NCBI GenBank assembly: GCA_034509425.1
Contig: JAVTVJ010000296.1
Coordinates: 1,798,001-1,862,000 of the forward strand
Source of the DNA: Eopsaltria australis
Lineage: Eukaryota; Chordata; Aves; Passeriformes; Petroicidae
Length of the DNA: 64,000 nucleotides
Reading direction: 5' to 3'
How positions within the stretch are numbered: position 1 is the stretch's first letter; every line of letters begins with the position of its first letter. A program made the position numbers and the translations under genes. Shown one piece after another: positions 44,001-50,791 of this stretch. The notes under the pieces were generated by a model that did not search any database, was not told the DNA's origin, and worked only from the letters and a program-made list of their open reading frames with translations.

Positions 44001-46673
44001 TGGACTGTGGGGCAGTGCCCAGCACAAGCACTGGTGTAACTGGGGATCCACTGGTGTCCACTTCAAAGAGAAACTCACTCCTGAGCCACCTCCCTCCTTT
44101 GGGAATGGCACATCTTTCACCTGGCTCACATTTTCCCTTAGAAAAGCCCAACAAAAAACACTCCACTCATCCCCAGCCAGTTGCTGGTGTCGCAAATCAC
44201 TTGCAAATAAACCTGTCCACCCCATTCCCTCCTCTTCCTAGTTGGGTTTATCAGCACCAGTCTTGTGTCCCTGTCCTCTGTTTTGTTATCCCTCCATCCA
44301 GAAGGGGATTCCAGCACATGATGGCCCATCCCTGAGAGATGTGTCCTGCCCTGTCCCTCAGTGTGGGGACTGTGGCACCGCGAGCACAGGGTCAGGGACA
44401 GATTTTTGTCTGGTCTCCTGCACTCACTGTGCAAATGCTGCATTTGGAGTGGCAAATCAGGGACATGAAGTTCCTCTGAGGTTCTCTTGGTGTTATCTCA
44501 AAGCCCAGCAGGGCCAGGAAGGCCACAGGCATGGAGTGGGTGTATTAAGAGCATCCCTGAAGAAGTTTCATCTTCCCCTTAAAGGGATAAAAACGTGGCT
44601 TTGGAGCTGCCTGTGAACTGGGGTTTTCTATCAAGAAAATGCAGAAGCCCTCAGAAGTTGGGCTGCAAGGCACAGAAGGGCCGGATTTGTGTCACATCAC
44701 AGGTTTTTGGGGTCCAAAACATTGGTCTGGGTGCTGGGGGAAATCTGTGAAAGGCCATGGGCTGGTCAGGCGTGGTAAAGGCTCACAGAAAGCTGAGGAG
44801 TTCATTGTGATTTCTGACATGGAAACTCGACTGGGCAGCAGCTAAAAGCCATTTGCAGTCTGCCCTCACTGCCCATGCCAGCAGCAAAGTTCCAGAAATA
44901 GAAAACTCCAGGCTGCACTAATTAGGTCACCTAATTAAGGCACCTTAATTGCCTCACAGAGACACAGCCTTCAGCTGTGCCCTCACTTACCTCCTTTTTC
45001 AGAGCTGGGCTCAGGGCTGCAGCCCCTGCCCAGCCCCTGAGCTGAACAGCGCTGGGTGTTTTGGGAGGGTGTTCAGGGAATCTGAATGATGCAGCTGAAG
45101 ATCTCTCAGGCTTTGGGATCCACACACAGAGCAGTTACTATTTAAAGCACTGAGTAGGATCTGGAGGGGTTTAGGGGAGCAAACCAGCCCTCCTTGGCAT
45201 CGTGGCTGCCCCAGATGAAAGCAGTTATTTTCATTCTGCAGGTGAGTGTACAAAGGCAGGGCACTGCACCTGAATAGCTTTTTTTTATTCTCCTCCCACA
45301 GGATTATGGAAGACAAGTAATTGTGGTGTGTGTGCTGTGGGTCTGTGTTGTATTTTGAGAGCACGGATGAAGGCAGGTGGTTGTCAGCAATGGGCTGAGG
45401 CTCGCTAGGAGCTCTCTGATACTCCTCAGGATTGGTGCCTGTGACCCTTGGCAGGTGTAAAACCTGCTTTGGGGAGTGTGGAAGGCAAAGGGTGAGGCTG
45501 GAGTGGCACAGCAGAGCGCTCTGGCTGCAGAGTGAGGAGAGGCAGAGCTACAGAGGGGGGAACCAGGCTGTGCCTGCCTCCCTCCCAACAGTCCCCAGCC
45601 CCAGTTAGGTGAGGATGCTGAAGCAATCTGGCACTTTAAACTTAGGTTTGTTTTCATTTAAAGCCATAATATAAAAAATAACAAGCACTTGGGAATTTTT
45701 TATTAAGGATTTAAAGTGTTTAGATGAGTAATTTTAGATTAGTTATGCTGTCTGTATAATGGGCAGTGCAAACATACAGATCACAGGGATTGAATTAGGG
45801 CTGGTTCACTTTTGCTGTGCTCCCCTTAAGGCCAGCTGAAGGCGTGTGTGCCCTCCCTCTGTGTCATTGCCCTGCAGGGGACCCCTTCCCATGCAAAGCC
45901 AAAGTACTTGGTTCAAAGATTTTGAGTAAAAAGCCAAGGAGGCCTTGGAGTGGCTGGAGATCACCTGCCCTTGGCAGCCAAGGTTTTCCTTCACCCCAGC
46001 ACTCACCCAAATTATTCCCTCTCCTAAAGGCAGGCGAGCACTGCAGGGTCTCAGCTGTCACCAGTAAATACCTGTTAGAAAAAGCTGAGCTTGGTGCTGG
46101 AGTGGGGCTTGCTCAGCCCCTGGAAGCAGGAACCATCCTGTGCAGGCAGGTGACAGGGACTCAAATCCAATAAACTTCAGGGAAATCACCACAGGGATGT
46201 ACTGCAGTCCTTGCCTGGTGAAAATGGCTCTGAAAGGATGGTTTTGGGCGTGTTGCTCTGCTCCTCTCTTTCCCATTTAGGCAGGATACATGTCAGGGAT
46301 GCTGGTTCCTGTGGGAGTGGGAATAGCTGGAGCCCTCTTCATCCTGGGAGCCCTCTACAGCATCAAGATTATGAATCGCCGGAGGAGAAACGGCTCCAAG
46401 AGGCATAAAAGGAAGGTATGGAAGCTGCCAGGGGAGGTATGGAAACTGTGAACTCCTCTGGATGTAGAGCAGACACAGCTTGGGCAGGGTCTGTCTGAGC
46501 TGGAGTGTCCAGGGCACCTCGGTTATGGGATGGGGCACCTGAATTCTCTTCATTTTGTTCCTTTTTGCACCTGGACCTCTCTGATGTTTGTTTTCCTCCC
46601 ACAGCAGAGGGAATTTAACAGCATGCAGGACCGAGTCATGCTCTTGGCCGACAGCTCTGAAGATGAATTTTGA
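3805..46673 (+). CDS. ARMH4: ARMH4 (armadillo-like helical domain containing 4), complete coding sequence in seven exons
   Basis: Coding exons 3805-5098, 6019-6231, 7440-7658, 18288-18542, 42592-42623, 46281-46415 and 46605-46673 join in one frame to a 738-residue protein; human ARMH4 is 774 residues as I recall. Seen: signal peptide 1-27, Ser/Thr/Pro/Glu-rich ectodomain with sequons N354, N379 and N393, acidic run 578-600, one membrane span about 678-699, basic stop-transfer R704-R707, and a tail ending DSSEDEF. The membrane-to-tail block matches vertebrate ARMH4 almost residue for residue from memory, which makes the identification firm. Known of the family: a type I membrane glycoprotein reported to bind IL6ST (gp130) and dampen STAT3 signalling, and to affect mTORC2/AKT through RICTOR. 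The ectodomain is low-complexity and evolves quickly, so homology there is weak by eye. The name's armadillo-like domain is a prediction I cannot verify from sequence. Confidence 0.95.
5099..6018 (+). other. ARMH4 intron 2
   Basis: 920 bp between GTAAAA and TGCTGTAG. If not spliced, the frame stays open for 40 codons and stops at TGA 5218-5220. An A tract lies at about 5509-5522. AATAAA occurs at 5819-5824 and could act as an intronic polyadenylation signal. No repeat or RNA gene is seen. Confidence 0.9.
5819..5824 (+). promoter_or_regulatory. Possible intronic polyadenylation signal in ARMH4 intron 2
   Basis: Canonical AATAAA, about 600 nt past the in-frame intronic stop at 5220. The sequence just downstream is mixed and only weakly GT-rich, so use is uncertain and chance occurrence is plausible. 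Confidence 0.25.
6019..6231 (+). CDS. ARMH4: ARMH4 exon 3, ectodomain
   Basis: 213 nt, residues 432-502, bounded by TGCTGTAG|GTGTTA and GAAG|GTAGGA. Both ends are phase 1, so skipping would remove 71 residues without a frameshift. The encoded segment is Ala/Val/Thr/Glu-rich with no Cys. It is assigned to ARMH4 because phase, composition and order fit the exons on either side; it has no distinctive domain. Confidence 0.88.
6232..7439 (+). other. ARMH4 intron 3
   Basis: 1208 bp with GT-AG ends. It contains an imperfect inverted repeat at about 7225-7282, where a GCAAAGG arm faces CCTTTGC. No transposon fragment is recognised. Confidence 0.85.
7440..7658 (+). CDS. ARMH4: ARMH4 exon 4, ectodomain
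   Basis: 219 nt, residues 503-575, bounded by CACCTGTAG|ATCTCA and GAAG|GTACCC, phase 1 at both ends. It encodes a Ser/Thr/Val-rich segment followed by a more conserved-looking TYGLDRLES end, which I recall as similar in mammalian ARMH4. Read-through into intron 4 stops at TGA 7712-7714, shortly before an AATAAA, so this exon may also act as a composite terminal exon. Confidence 0.92.
7763..7768 (+). promoter_or_regulatory. Candidate intronic polyadenylation signal after ARMH4 exon 4
   Basis: AATAAA lies 105 nt past the exon 4 donor and 49 nt past the read-through stop. A GTTGTTGG motif follows directly and resembles a GT-rich downstream element. The arrangement of open frame, stop, AATAAA and GT-rich motif is that of a composite terminal exon. 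Confidence 0.4.
7838..7952 (+). repeat. Minisatellite, about 42-bp unit, 2.8 copies
   Basis: Units at 7838-7879, 7880-7920 and 7921-7952 each start CCTGAAATTCCAG and end in a G-rich stretch plus TTTTTT. Copies 1 and 2 are nearly identical, which suggests recent expansion; copy 3 is shortened. Confidence 0.9.
10450..10690 (-). mobile_element. CR1 LINE 3' fragment
   Basis: A GTGGAATCACAAGGGGCTGG start is followed by CCCCCTGCCATGGGCAGGG, CAGGTTGCTCCAAGC and GGCAGCCACAGCTTC blocks. About 240 bp, truncated in the region corresponding to CR1 3' untranslated sequence. Confidence 0.88.
10943..11140 (-). mobile_element. CR1 LINE 3' fragment of a second subfamily
   Basis: Contains TTAGGTTGGAAAAGACC, a GAGTCCAACC block, CTCCACCACCTCCCTGGGCA and TGAAGAAATTCCTCCT. 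This is the CR1 type with the longer GTGACTCCACCACC arrangement, different from the copy at 10450-10690. Confidence 0.85.
11739..12020 (-). mobile_element. CR1 LINE fragment
   Basis: Aligns to CR1 from the GCAGCTTTCCTGCACAACCT block through AAGAATTCCTTCCTAATCTC and a degraded CTTCTCCAGGCTGAGCACCC block. The terminal CR1 3' end is missing. A T/C tract at 11680-11702 lies just upstream. Confidence 0.8.
12776..12866 (+). repeat. T/G-rich low-complexity tract
   Basis: Alternating T runs of 4-9 and G runs of 2-5. At least five G runs of three or more occur, but the T loops are long, so quadruplex formation is only a weak possibility. Confidence 0.8.
13290..13546 (+). mobile_element. CR1 LINE 3' fragment
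   Basis: Plus-strand CR1 3' end: GGTTTAGGTGGGGTATTAGG, CAGGCTGCCCAGGGCAGTGG, GATGTGGCACTTGGGGACA, and TCCAACTTTAATGATTCTGT at the tail. Confidence 0.9.
13759..13854 (+). mobile_element. CR1 LINE 3' end, short
   Basis: About 95 bp with GATGTGGCACTCAGTGCCAT, GGTTGGACTTGATGCTCTTG and CTTCCAACCCAGTGATTCTG. The GTGGCACTCAGTGCCATGGT form indicates a subfamily different from the copy 210 bp upstream. Confidence 0.85.
15498..15632 (+). mobile_element. CR1 LINE 3' end
   Basis: GTGTCCAAGGCCAGGCTGG, CCCTGCCCATGGCAGGGAG and CCAACCCAAACCTTTCCATG in the expected order, ending in a single ATTCTGTG unit. Confidence 0.88.
15770..15984 (+). mobile_element. CR1 LINE 3' fragment
   Basis: CACCAGGGGAGGTTTAGATT and ATTAGGAAAAATTTCTTTAC, then GATGTGGCACTTGGGGGTT and TTTTCCAACCTGAACCATTC. 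It lies 137 bp after another CR1 copy of a different subfamily in the same orientation. Confidence 0.88.
16315..16335 (+). repeat. Poly-T tract
   Basis: An uninterrupted T run of about 19, likely a length-variable homopolymer. The following 100 bp are somewhat CpG-richer than their surroundings but too short to call an island. Confidence 0.8.
18059..18130 (-). mobile_element. CR1 LINE 3' end, short, close to ARMH4 exon 5
   Basis: CCCAGCATGGTTTTGGTTG, AAAGGGACCTTAAAGATC and TTTCAACCCCCAT form the extreme CR1 3' end. It lies about 160 bp upstream of the exon 5 acceptor. Confidence 0.82.
18288..18542 (+). CDS. ARMH4: ARMH4 exon 5, acidic run and membrane-proximal ectodomain
   Basis: 255 nt, residues 576-660, bounded by CTGGCCAG|AGGGTG and TCTGG|GTAAGA, phase 1 at both ends. 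The alternative AG at 18288-18289 would give an immediate stop, which fixes the start. Residues 578-600 are 23 consecutive acidic residues (5 Glu, Asp, 13 Glu, Asp, 2 Glu, Asp). Then come DMDLMDES, an ELPGFTLPGE block, and EWEQQNQGL at the end; the last two match mammalian ARMH4 from memory. The GAG/GAA run is a trinucleotide-like repeat and may vary in length. Skipping this exon would keep the frame. Confidence 0.95.
20096..20174 (+). mobile_element. CR1 LINE 3' end, short
   Basis: GATCCCTTTCAACTCAAGCC and ATTCCATGATTTTGTGATTC match the CR1 terminal segment, with two tail units remaining. Confidence 0.8.
24373..24527 (+). mobile_element. CR1 LINE 3' end
   Basis: GGCAGTGGTTGAGTCACCAT, GGAGGGATTTAAAAGC, ATGTGGCACTTGGGGACATG and GGGGCTTTTCAATCTAAAC in order, 5' truncated at 24373. 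Confidence 0.9.
25278..25497 (+). mobile_element. CR1 LINE 3' end
   Basis: Starts in a degraded GGGAAGGTTTGCTAAGGGAA block, then GGAACAGGCTGCCCAGGGAA, GATATGGCACTTGAGGACAT and TAATAATTCTATGAAATTCT. The central region is more diverged than in other copies. Confidence 0.88.
26731..26845 (+). repeat. AT-rich microsatellite
   Basis: Imperfect ATAAAT/ATGTAA and TATATA units over about 115 bp. On the minus strand it translates as a run of Tyr and Ile, which explains the open frame there; that frame is not a gene. Confidence 0.92.
27727..27770 (+). mobile_element. CR1 LINE terminal remnant
   Basis: Only about 44 bp: GGATGGACTTTTCCAACC, AAACAATCCTGTGATTCTT. Identified by the terminal motif alone. 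Confidence 0.6.
28309..28358 (+). mobile_element. CR1 LINE terminal remnant
   Basis: GGGGATTTGATGGTCTTAG and TTTCCCAACCTTAATGGTTC resemble the CR1 terminal 50 bp; the upstream part is unrecognisable. Confidence 0.6.
28748..28981 (+). mobile_element. CR1 LINE 3' end
   Basis: GTTAGACTGGATAACAGG, AAAACTTCTTCAACC, GGATTTAAAAGCCATGTGG, CACTTGGGGACATGGG and TTCTATGATTCT at the end. Well preserved. Confidence 0.92.
29959..29973 (+). repeat. Short GT microsatellite
   Basis: A short run of GT dinucleotides, about 6-7 units, following TTATCACGT. Confidence 0.7.
31284..31368 (-). repeat. Segment shared with 2231-2316, next to a CR1 3' end
   Basis: Second copy of the shared flank: GACAACCCCAACCTCTTTCC, TTAGTCCTGCAGCTAAAG, GAGCAGTTC. 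It abuts a clear GAATCATAGAAT CR1 tail on the same strand as at the other site. Confidence 0.75.
31369..31580 (-). mobile_element. CR1 LINE 3' fragment
   Basis: GAATCATAGAATCTTACCCC tail, then CCCTGCCATGAGCAGGGAC, CAGGTTGCTCCAAGCCCC and AAGAATTTCTTCTTGACATC. Truncated after the AATCTAAATATC block. Confidence 0.9.
32371..32892 (-). mobile_element. CR1 LINE 3' fragment, longest in the window
   Basis: About 520 bp: AGAATCACGGAATGG tail, GGGCAGCCACAGCTTCTC, TTCTTCCTAATATCTC, GTACTGGAAGGCTGCAATGA, CTCAGCCTTTCCTTACTGG, TCTGATCATCTTGGTGGCC, ending at CCCCAGAGCTGGGTGCAG. Well preserved. Confidence 0.95.
33538..33692 (+). mobile_element. CR1 LINE 3' end
   Basis: AGCTGTGGCTGCCCCACCCC, CAGGCTGGATGGGGCTTGG, AACCTGGGATAGTGGAAGG and CCAACTTAAACCATTGTGTG, with two degraded tail units. 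Confidence 0.9.
34876..35046 (+). mobile_element. CR1 LINE fragment
   Basis: GAGCAGGTTGAGATGGGATA, GAAGCTGTGGCTGCCCCTGG, GATTGGATGGAGCTTGGA and CATGGCAGGGGGTTGGAACA. The final tail units are missing. Confidence 0.88.
36866..37199 (+). mobile_element. CR1 LINE 3' fragment
   Basis: About 330 bp from the CAGAGAGACCTCAGAGCCCC block through GACAGGACAGAAGGGAATGG, AAGCTGTGGCTGCCCC, CCAGGTTGGACAGGGCTTAG and GTCTGTGACTCTCTGA. It reaches further 5' than most plus-strand copies here. Confidence 0.92.
38445..38531 (+). mobile_element. CR1 LINE internal remnant
   Basis: GGTTTGGATTAGATATTAGG, AAAAATCCTTGACTGTGAGG and AAGAAGCTGTGGCTGCCCC only; the 3' tail is absent. Confidence 0.75.
38693..38750 (+). repeat. 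29-bp tandem duplication
   Basis: Two identical 29-bp copies at 38693-38721 and 38722-38750, each beginning ATGGAAAAAGAGAATTGC. Sequence identity implies a recent event. Confidence 0.92.
39297..39388 (+). mobile_element. CR1 LINE internal remnant
   Basis: CACAAAGATGCTCTGAGGG, CTGGGAGAGCTGGGAGTGTT and CAGCCTCTGGAGACCTCAGA correspond to the CR1 block that precedes the common 3' region. Confidence 0.7.
42592..42623 (+). CDS. ARMH4: ARMH4 exon 6, 32-nt microexon before the membrane span
   Basis: 32 nt between CTTCTTTTTCAG and AAG|GTAGGA, phase 1 in and phase 0 out. It completes Val661 and encodes RSWMEKLKDK to residue 671, which matches the vertebrate ARMH4 juxtamembrane sequence I recall. It shifts the intron phase from 1 to 0, so skipping it would break the frame before the membrane span. 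A long T/C-rich tract before the acceptor fits strong recognition of a very short exon. Confidence 0.93.
42932..42965 (-). mobile_element. CR1 LINE terminal remnant
   Basis: CCATAGAATAGTTTTGGTTG and GAAGGGACCTGG are the CR1 3' terminus; sequence beyond it does not continue as CR1. Confidence 0.6.
44919..44950. promoter_or_regulatory. Two overlapping palindromes with TAATTA-type cores
   Basis: Arms TAATTAGGT (44919-44927) and ACCTAATTA (44929-44937) are exact reverse complements around one base. Arms AATTAAGG (44933-44940) and CCTTAATT (44943-44950) are exact reverse complements around CA. TAAT cores are typical of homeodomain sites and an AGGTCA half-site spans the first centre. Function is inferred only. 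Confidence 0.35.
46281..46415 (+). CDS. ARMH4: ARMH4 exon 7, transmembrane segment and basic stop-transfer
   Basis: 135 nt, residues 672-716, phase 0 at both ends, between TTTCCCATTTAG and AAG|GTATGG. It holds a membrane span at about 678-699 with small residues (VGVGIAGALFILGAL) that could allow helix packing, followed by MNRRRR and KRHKRK. The basic cluster on the C-terminal side fixes a type I topology with the N-terminus outside. The match to vertebrate ARMH4 is the strongest in the window. Confidence 0.97.
46416..46604 (+). other. ARMH4 intron 7
   Basis: 189 bp, GTATGG to CTCCCACAG, the shortest intron of the gene. No repeat is seen. Confidence 0.93.
46605..46673 (+). CDS. ARMH4: ARMH4 exon 8, cytoplasmic C-terminus and stop
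   Basis: Codes QREFNSMQDRVMLLADSSED plus EF (residues 717-738), then TGA at 46671-46673. The LLADSSEDEF end contains a hydrophobic pair followed by Ser in an acidic context, resembling a casein kinase 2-type phosphorylation site; this is inference. It matches the ARMH4 C-terminus of other vertebrates as I recall it. Confidence 0.97.
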   Translation, partial: QREFNSMQDRVMLLADSSEDEF

Positions 46674-47360
46674 GTGGAACTGCAGTGCCCTTGGGAGAGC
46701 CCGTGGCTTTTCAGAGGAGGGAGGGAGAGAGGGGGAGAAGAAGAACACGAGACTTTTCTGCTGCACCGCTGCTCCCTCGGCTGCCCCGGGCAAGGGCGGT
46801 GTCCCCAGACAATGACAATGACAATGCTACTGCTCTGTGTGCCACCGGTGATGTTTGTTTTGATACAGTAGTGGAGATCTCACACTCATTCAGAGCCACA
46901 GCTGGAGCTGATCCATGTGGATGATGATTTTCCTCTTGCCCTGGTGTGCTGTTTTGGTCCTGGCTGGCAGTAATCTGATCATGGCAATAGCTCTCACCCA
47001 TCCCAGGAATGGAAATGTTTACTGTGAATGACTTCTGTCCCATTCATTTTAAATGTGACATTACCTGAGCTAGAGTTCATTAGTGCTAAGATTAGCTGCT
47101 CTGCTTAATTAATGAGTTGTAAGCCTGAACTGTATCCCTGGCTGCCTGAGAAGTGCCCATGTACAGGGTTCTTGATTCAGTTTGAAGCACATTTCTGCCC
47201 TTGGGTGCCCCCACTCTCACCCCTTTCTTCCTCCAGCTCTGCTCCACGCTGCTTGGAGCCTCACAGGAATGGCCTCAGCACTTGATTTCACACAGAATTC
47301 CGTGTCCATTTTCAACCAGCACTGTCTGTTACAGCACAATAAATACCAGCCTCACCTATC
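46674..47360 (+). other. ARMH4: ARMH4 3' untranslated region
   Basis: About 690 nt from the stop to the likely cleavage region. It starts G/A-rich (GAGGGAGGGAGAGAG around 46715), includes a GACAAT triplication near 46810, and becomes AT-richer toward the end. Length is set by the AATAAA at 47338 and is not proven. Confidence 0.65.
47338..47343 (+). terminator. ARMH4 polyadenylation signal
   Basis: Canonical AATAAA with GT-rich sequence (GGGTGGTCTTG) starting about 20 nt downstream. It is the first such signal after the stop codon, and the resulting 3' UTR length is reasonable. Confidence 0.65.
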
Positions 47361-47607
47361 ACGGGTGGTCTTGCCTGCATCTCTTGGCTTTTGGTCAGTG
47401 TGCAAGGAGGTGAGAGAAGAGGCAGCTCAGAGACTCCCCCAGCTCCTGCCTCCTCTTGGAAGGACACTGGTTCCAGTTCATCTCTTTGCAAGGCTGCAAT
47501 TCCCATAGGGATGAGAGTGGAGCCTCTGTACCTCACTGGAAAATTGCATTTTCAGCCCCTGAAAGCTGAACAGCAGCACTTTTGGGGGATCTGGATGGGT
47601 CTTGTCT

Positions 47608-47762
47608 CACAGAATCACAGGATGGTTTGGGTTGGAAGGGACTTTCAAGGGACCTGGTTCCAACCCTGATACCTTACACTATCCCAGGTTGCTCCAAGCC
47701 TCATCCAGCCTGGTCTGGAGCACTTCCAGGGATGGGGCAGCCACAGCTTCTCTGGGCAGCTG
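47608..47762 (-). mobile_element. CR1 LINE 3' end
   Basis: CACAGAATCACAGGATGG, GGTTGGAAGGGACTTTC, CTATCCCAGGTTGCTCC and GGGGCAGCCACAGCTTCTC. It lies about 250 bp past the ARMH4 poly(A) signal, in antisense orientation. Confidence 0.92.
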
Positions 47763-50700
47763 CTCTCCAGACCATGGAATGCAGAAAGGCACTAAAGGAG
47801 CAGGTGGCAGTCACTGTTGAGGGATTTGTGGGAAAACAGCAAGAGCTGGAGAGATGTCAGCTGTGGGAAGGTGAGATGACCACACAGGGAACCCTTGGCC
47901 ATGGGGAGAAAGGTGAATTCATAGGAGAGATGGATGCAGGGGGTTGTGGAGGTGCCCTGTTAGCCCTGGGTACAGAGGGAGATACTGCCTGAGGGCTCAC
48001 AGGCATTGAGCAGGGGAGAATAATGTGGCTTTGCACAGAAACGCTGTGAAAATAGCCAGGAAAAGGGCTGCACTATTGATCTCTGCTTCCCTTTGTGGAA
48101 ATACTTCACTCTGACATGCAGAACATCCATGTCTCTGAAGTGGCAATTGCTGTTCTGTGGGGAATCATCCTTCATGCAAGGAACAGTGAGGAGAACTGAG
48201 CAGAAAAGTGAGGGCAGACCACAGATCTGCTGAGATTAGATCCCACTGAGCCTTTGCAGGAGTGGGAGGGAGGAGAGGGTGAGGAGGGGCAGGAGCAGGA
48301 TTTCATTCCCTGTGAAGGTGGAAAGGCCTGTCAGATGGGGAGCAAATGTCTGGTGGAGTATCAGTAGGATTGCAAGGAAGAGAGGACATTCAAGACCCTC
48401 CTGAGGTGAGCTCTCTCTTTGGGGGGTCAGGGCCTCCCCTGGACATTGAGTCATGAAATGTGATGGTCAGCTCTGAACAACCACTGCTCTTCAGAGCCCA
48501 GGCACTCTCTGTGAGCCTGTGACACCCACTGGGTCACCTGGGCAAGGACGGGTGGCACAACCTGGTTTCAAAATGCTGCTCCTAATGCTCAGTCTTCCAG
48601 TCCAACAGCTCTATGTGGAACCTCAGTCATTTATCCTGCTGGGTGCATGGGGAGCAGTTTGGGAAAACAACATTTTGGGGTGGTCTTCATACCCTAATCC
48701 CTCCAGGGATTTCCCAGACAGGGCTCCACAGTGCATCTCTTCCAGTTTTGTTCCTGAAACTTCAGCCAGGAGGATTTTGCCTTTGCTAAAAGCAGCCCCA
48801 CATCTTTAACAGGCACTGACTGCCAATACACCATTCAATCCAAAATTAAGGCCTTTTTTCTCACTTAATAAGTGGTTACTCCAAGTTAAGATGAAGTTTT
48901 CCCTCCAGAGTGATCTTTATTTCCTTCTCATTCCGAAGTCTCTTGGAGGTGCTTGGGAGGTGTCCATAGTCCAGGTGAGCATTCCTAGCTGACTTGGGGT
49001 ATTTGAGAATTGGGAAATATTGTCCCTTGGGCTCTTTGATGATTTATTGCTGGCAAAGCATGGTGGGGATTGCAAAGTGGAATGACTTTCCTCTTTCCAG
49101 GTTGCTGGAAATCACCTCTGGAAAGGCTTTTCTTTTAGGTGCAGTGCCAGAGAGGCTGGAAACGACTCACAGGCTGCTGCAAGGTGCTCTTGAAATGCTC
49201 TACCCTGGTCCAGCCTGGGAGACACCGAGAGACAGCAGTGACAAGGGGCTTTGGCCTCTGCAAGAGGTGGAGCACAGGTTAAATATCTGATAAAACACAG
49301 AGCTGCAGGGTCAGTCAGGACGAGGAGGAGGAGGAGGGATGGCTGAGCAAGGCTGCTGGTTGAAGTACCCCAGCCCTGGCAGCTCAGAAGGATCCTTATG
49401 GATGGGCTGTCGGTTTGATGGATTGGGAAGGTGGGTGGGGAGGTGCTGTGGCCTTTTGTTGTGCTAATAAATCCCCAGTTTGGGAAACACTGGCTGTCTG
49501 CAGGGGCAATCAGTTTCCCTGTGTCTCTTCTCCCTCTCCAGCATAATGAACTTGAGGAATTAAAGGCAGCACTGCCAGTCAGAGTGAAGTTTTACTGCAT
49601 CTGTGGGGGGCCCTGGTGTCCTCAGAGCCAGAGTTCTCTCAGAGAGGACGTGGCAGGGGTGGCTTGGATGCTGGAGCTCGACAAGAAAGGGAGGCACAGT
49701 TCAGTGTGGGCTCTCTGGTCTCTGCTGCAGACAGGCTTGGGAGCTAGAAGGGTTTCCCAAAGGTTTTTCATGTGATCCCTCTTTACTGCCAGGCCTGACT
49801 GTGGCTCTGAAATCCTTCACCCAAGGATGGGACCTGTCCACTGCTGGCCCAACTTCCCAAGCTGCCCAGCAGTGCAGAGATGCCAACTGATTGCCATTTG
49901 GAGTGAAGGTTTCTGTGGAATTGTTGGTTTTGGTCAGCCCTGGAGGCTCCCCATGTCTTCAGCCTAACCTGGAAGCAATGTGGGCAGTCAGAGGCAGCCT
50001 TGGCTCAGGGGAGGTTTGTAGAAACCTTTTGGAGCTCAGACAGAGTTTCCTGCAGTGCCTTGGCAGTGTCTGCAGGACCCCAAAGCACAAGCACCACTCA
50101 GCCCCTTCCCTTCTCATTCAAGGCCAATAGACTTTGGGTTGGGCTCTTAAAAATATTCTCTGCACAGCTCCTGGAGCTTGATTCATTCCCCTGAAGTGAT
50201 CAGGGAGGGGAAGGGGGGTTCAGGTGGGAGCTGCAGCTCCCCATGCCTAACAGAGACTGCTGATTTAATCTGAACCTCAGCCTTGCCAAGCCAGCAGATC
50301 CTTTTGGGAGAGGCAGGGCAAGGAAAGCAGCCAAGAAGGGCCCTCCTCGTCCTCCCTGCTGGGTGAACTGCAAGCCCTGAGTGCTGAGGGTGGTGACATT
50401 GGCATGGCTGTGACAGAACCTTCCACTGCAGCAATAACAACCCCTGGCCTCCAGGCAGGATGAGCCACTCACCTCCCTTCTGCATTTCCCTGACAGCACA
50501 ATCCAGAATTTCATTGCAGGCACCACACAGCAGCTTTGGCATCTCCAGCCCCGTTTCTGACAGGAGGAACCAGCCTGCCTGGCAGCTCCTGCCCCGATGG
50601 AAAGCACCTCCACCCCACAGCTGCTGATCCCTGCAGGTGTCTCTGAGGCCAGATGTTCGCCCTGGTGAGGCTCCTCTGGGTGTCAGCAGTCCTTGTGCTT

Positions 50701-50785
50701 CCTCCTGGTTTTCTGTTTTGGACAGGAGCAACTCCTCATGCTGTAACTCTGGAATGTAGCACCTTGTTAAGTGAAAATGTTGGGA

Positions 50786-50791
50786 AATAAA
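50786..50791 (+). terminator. Second downstream AATAAA, possible distal polyadenylation signal
   Basis: GGGAAATAAAGAGC is followed within 30 nt by a TG-rich stretch (TTGCTGACTGTGAGTG). It could end a long ARMH4 3' UTR of about 4.1 kb or an unannotated non-coding transcript, or be chance. Confidence 0.3.

Larger units (their letters stand above)
42624..46280 (+). other. ARMH4 intron 6
   Basis: About 3.7 kb, GTAGGA to CCCATTTAG. It contains a short CR1 end at 42932 and an overlapping double palindrome at 44919-44950; the rest looks unique. Open frames in it, such as 43689-44225 on the minus strand, show no family I recognise. Confidence 0.85.
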
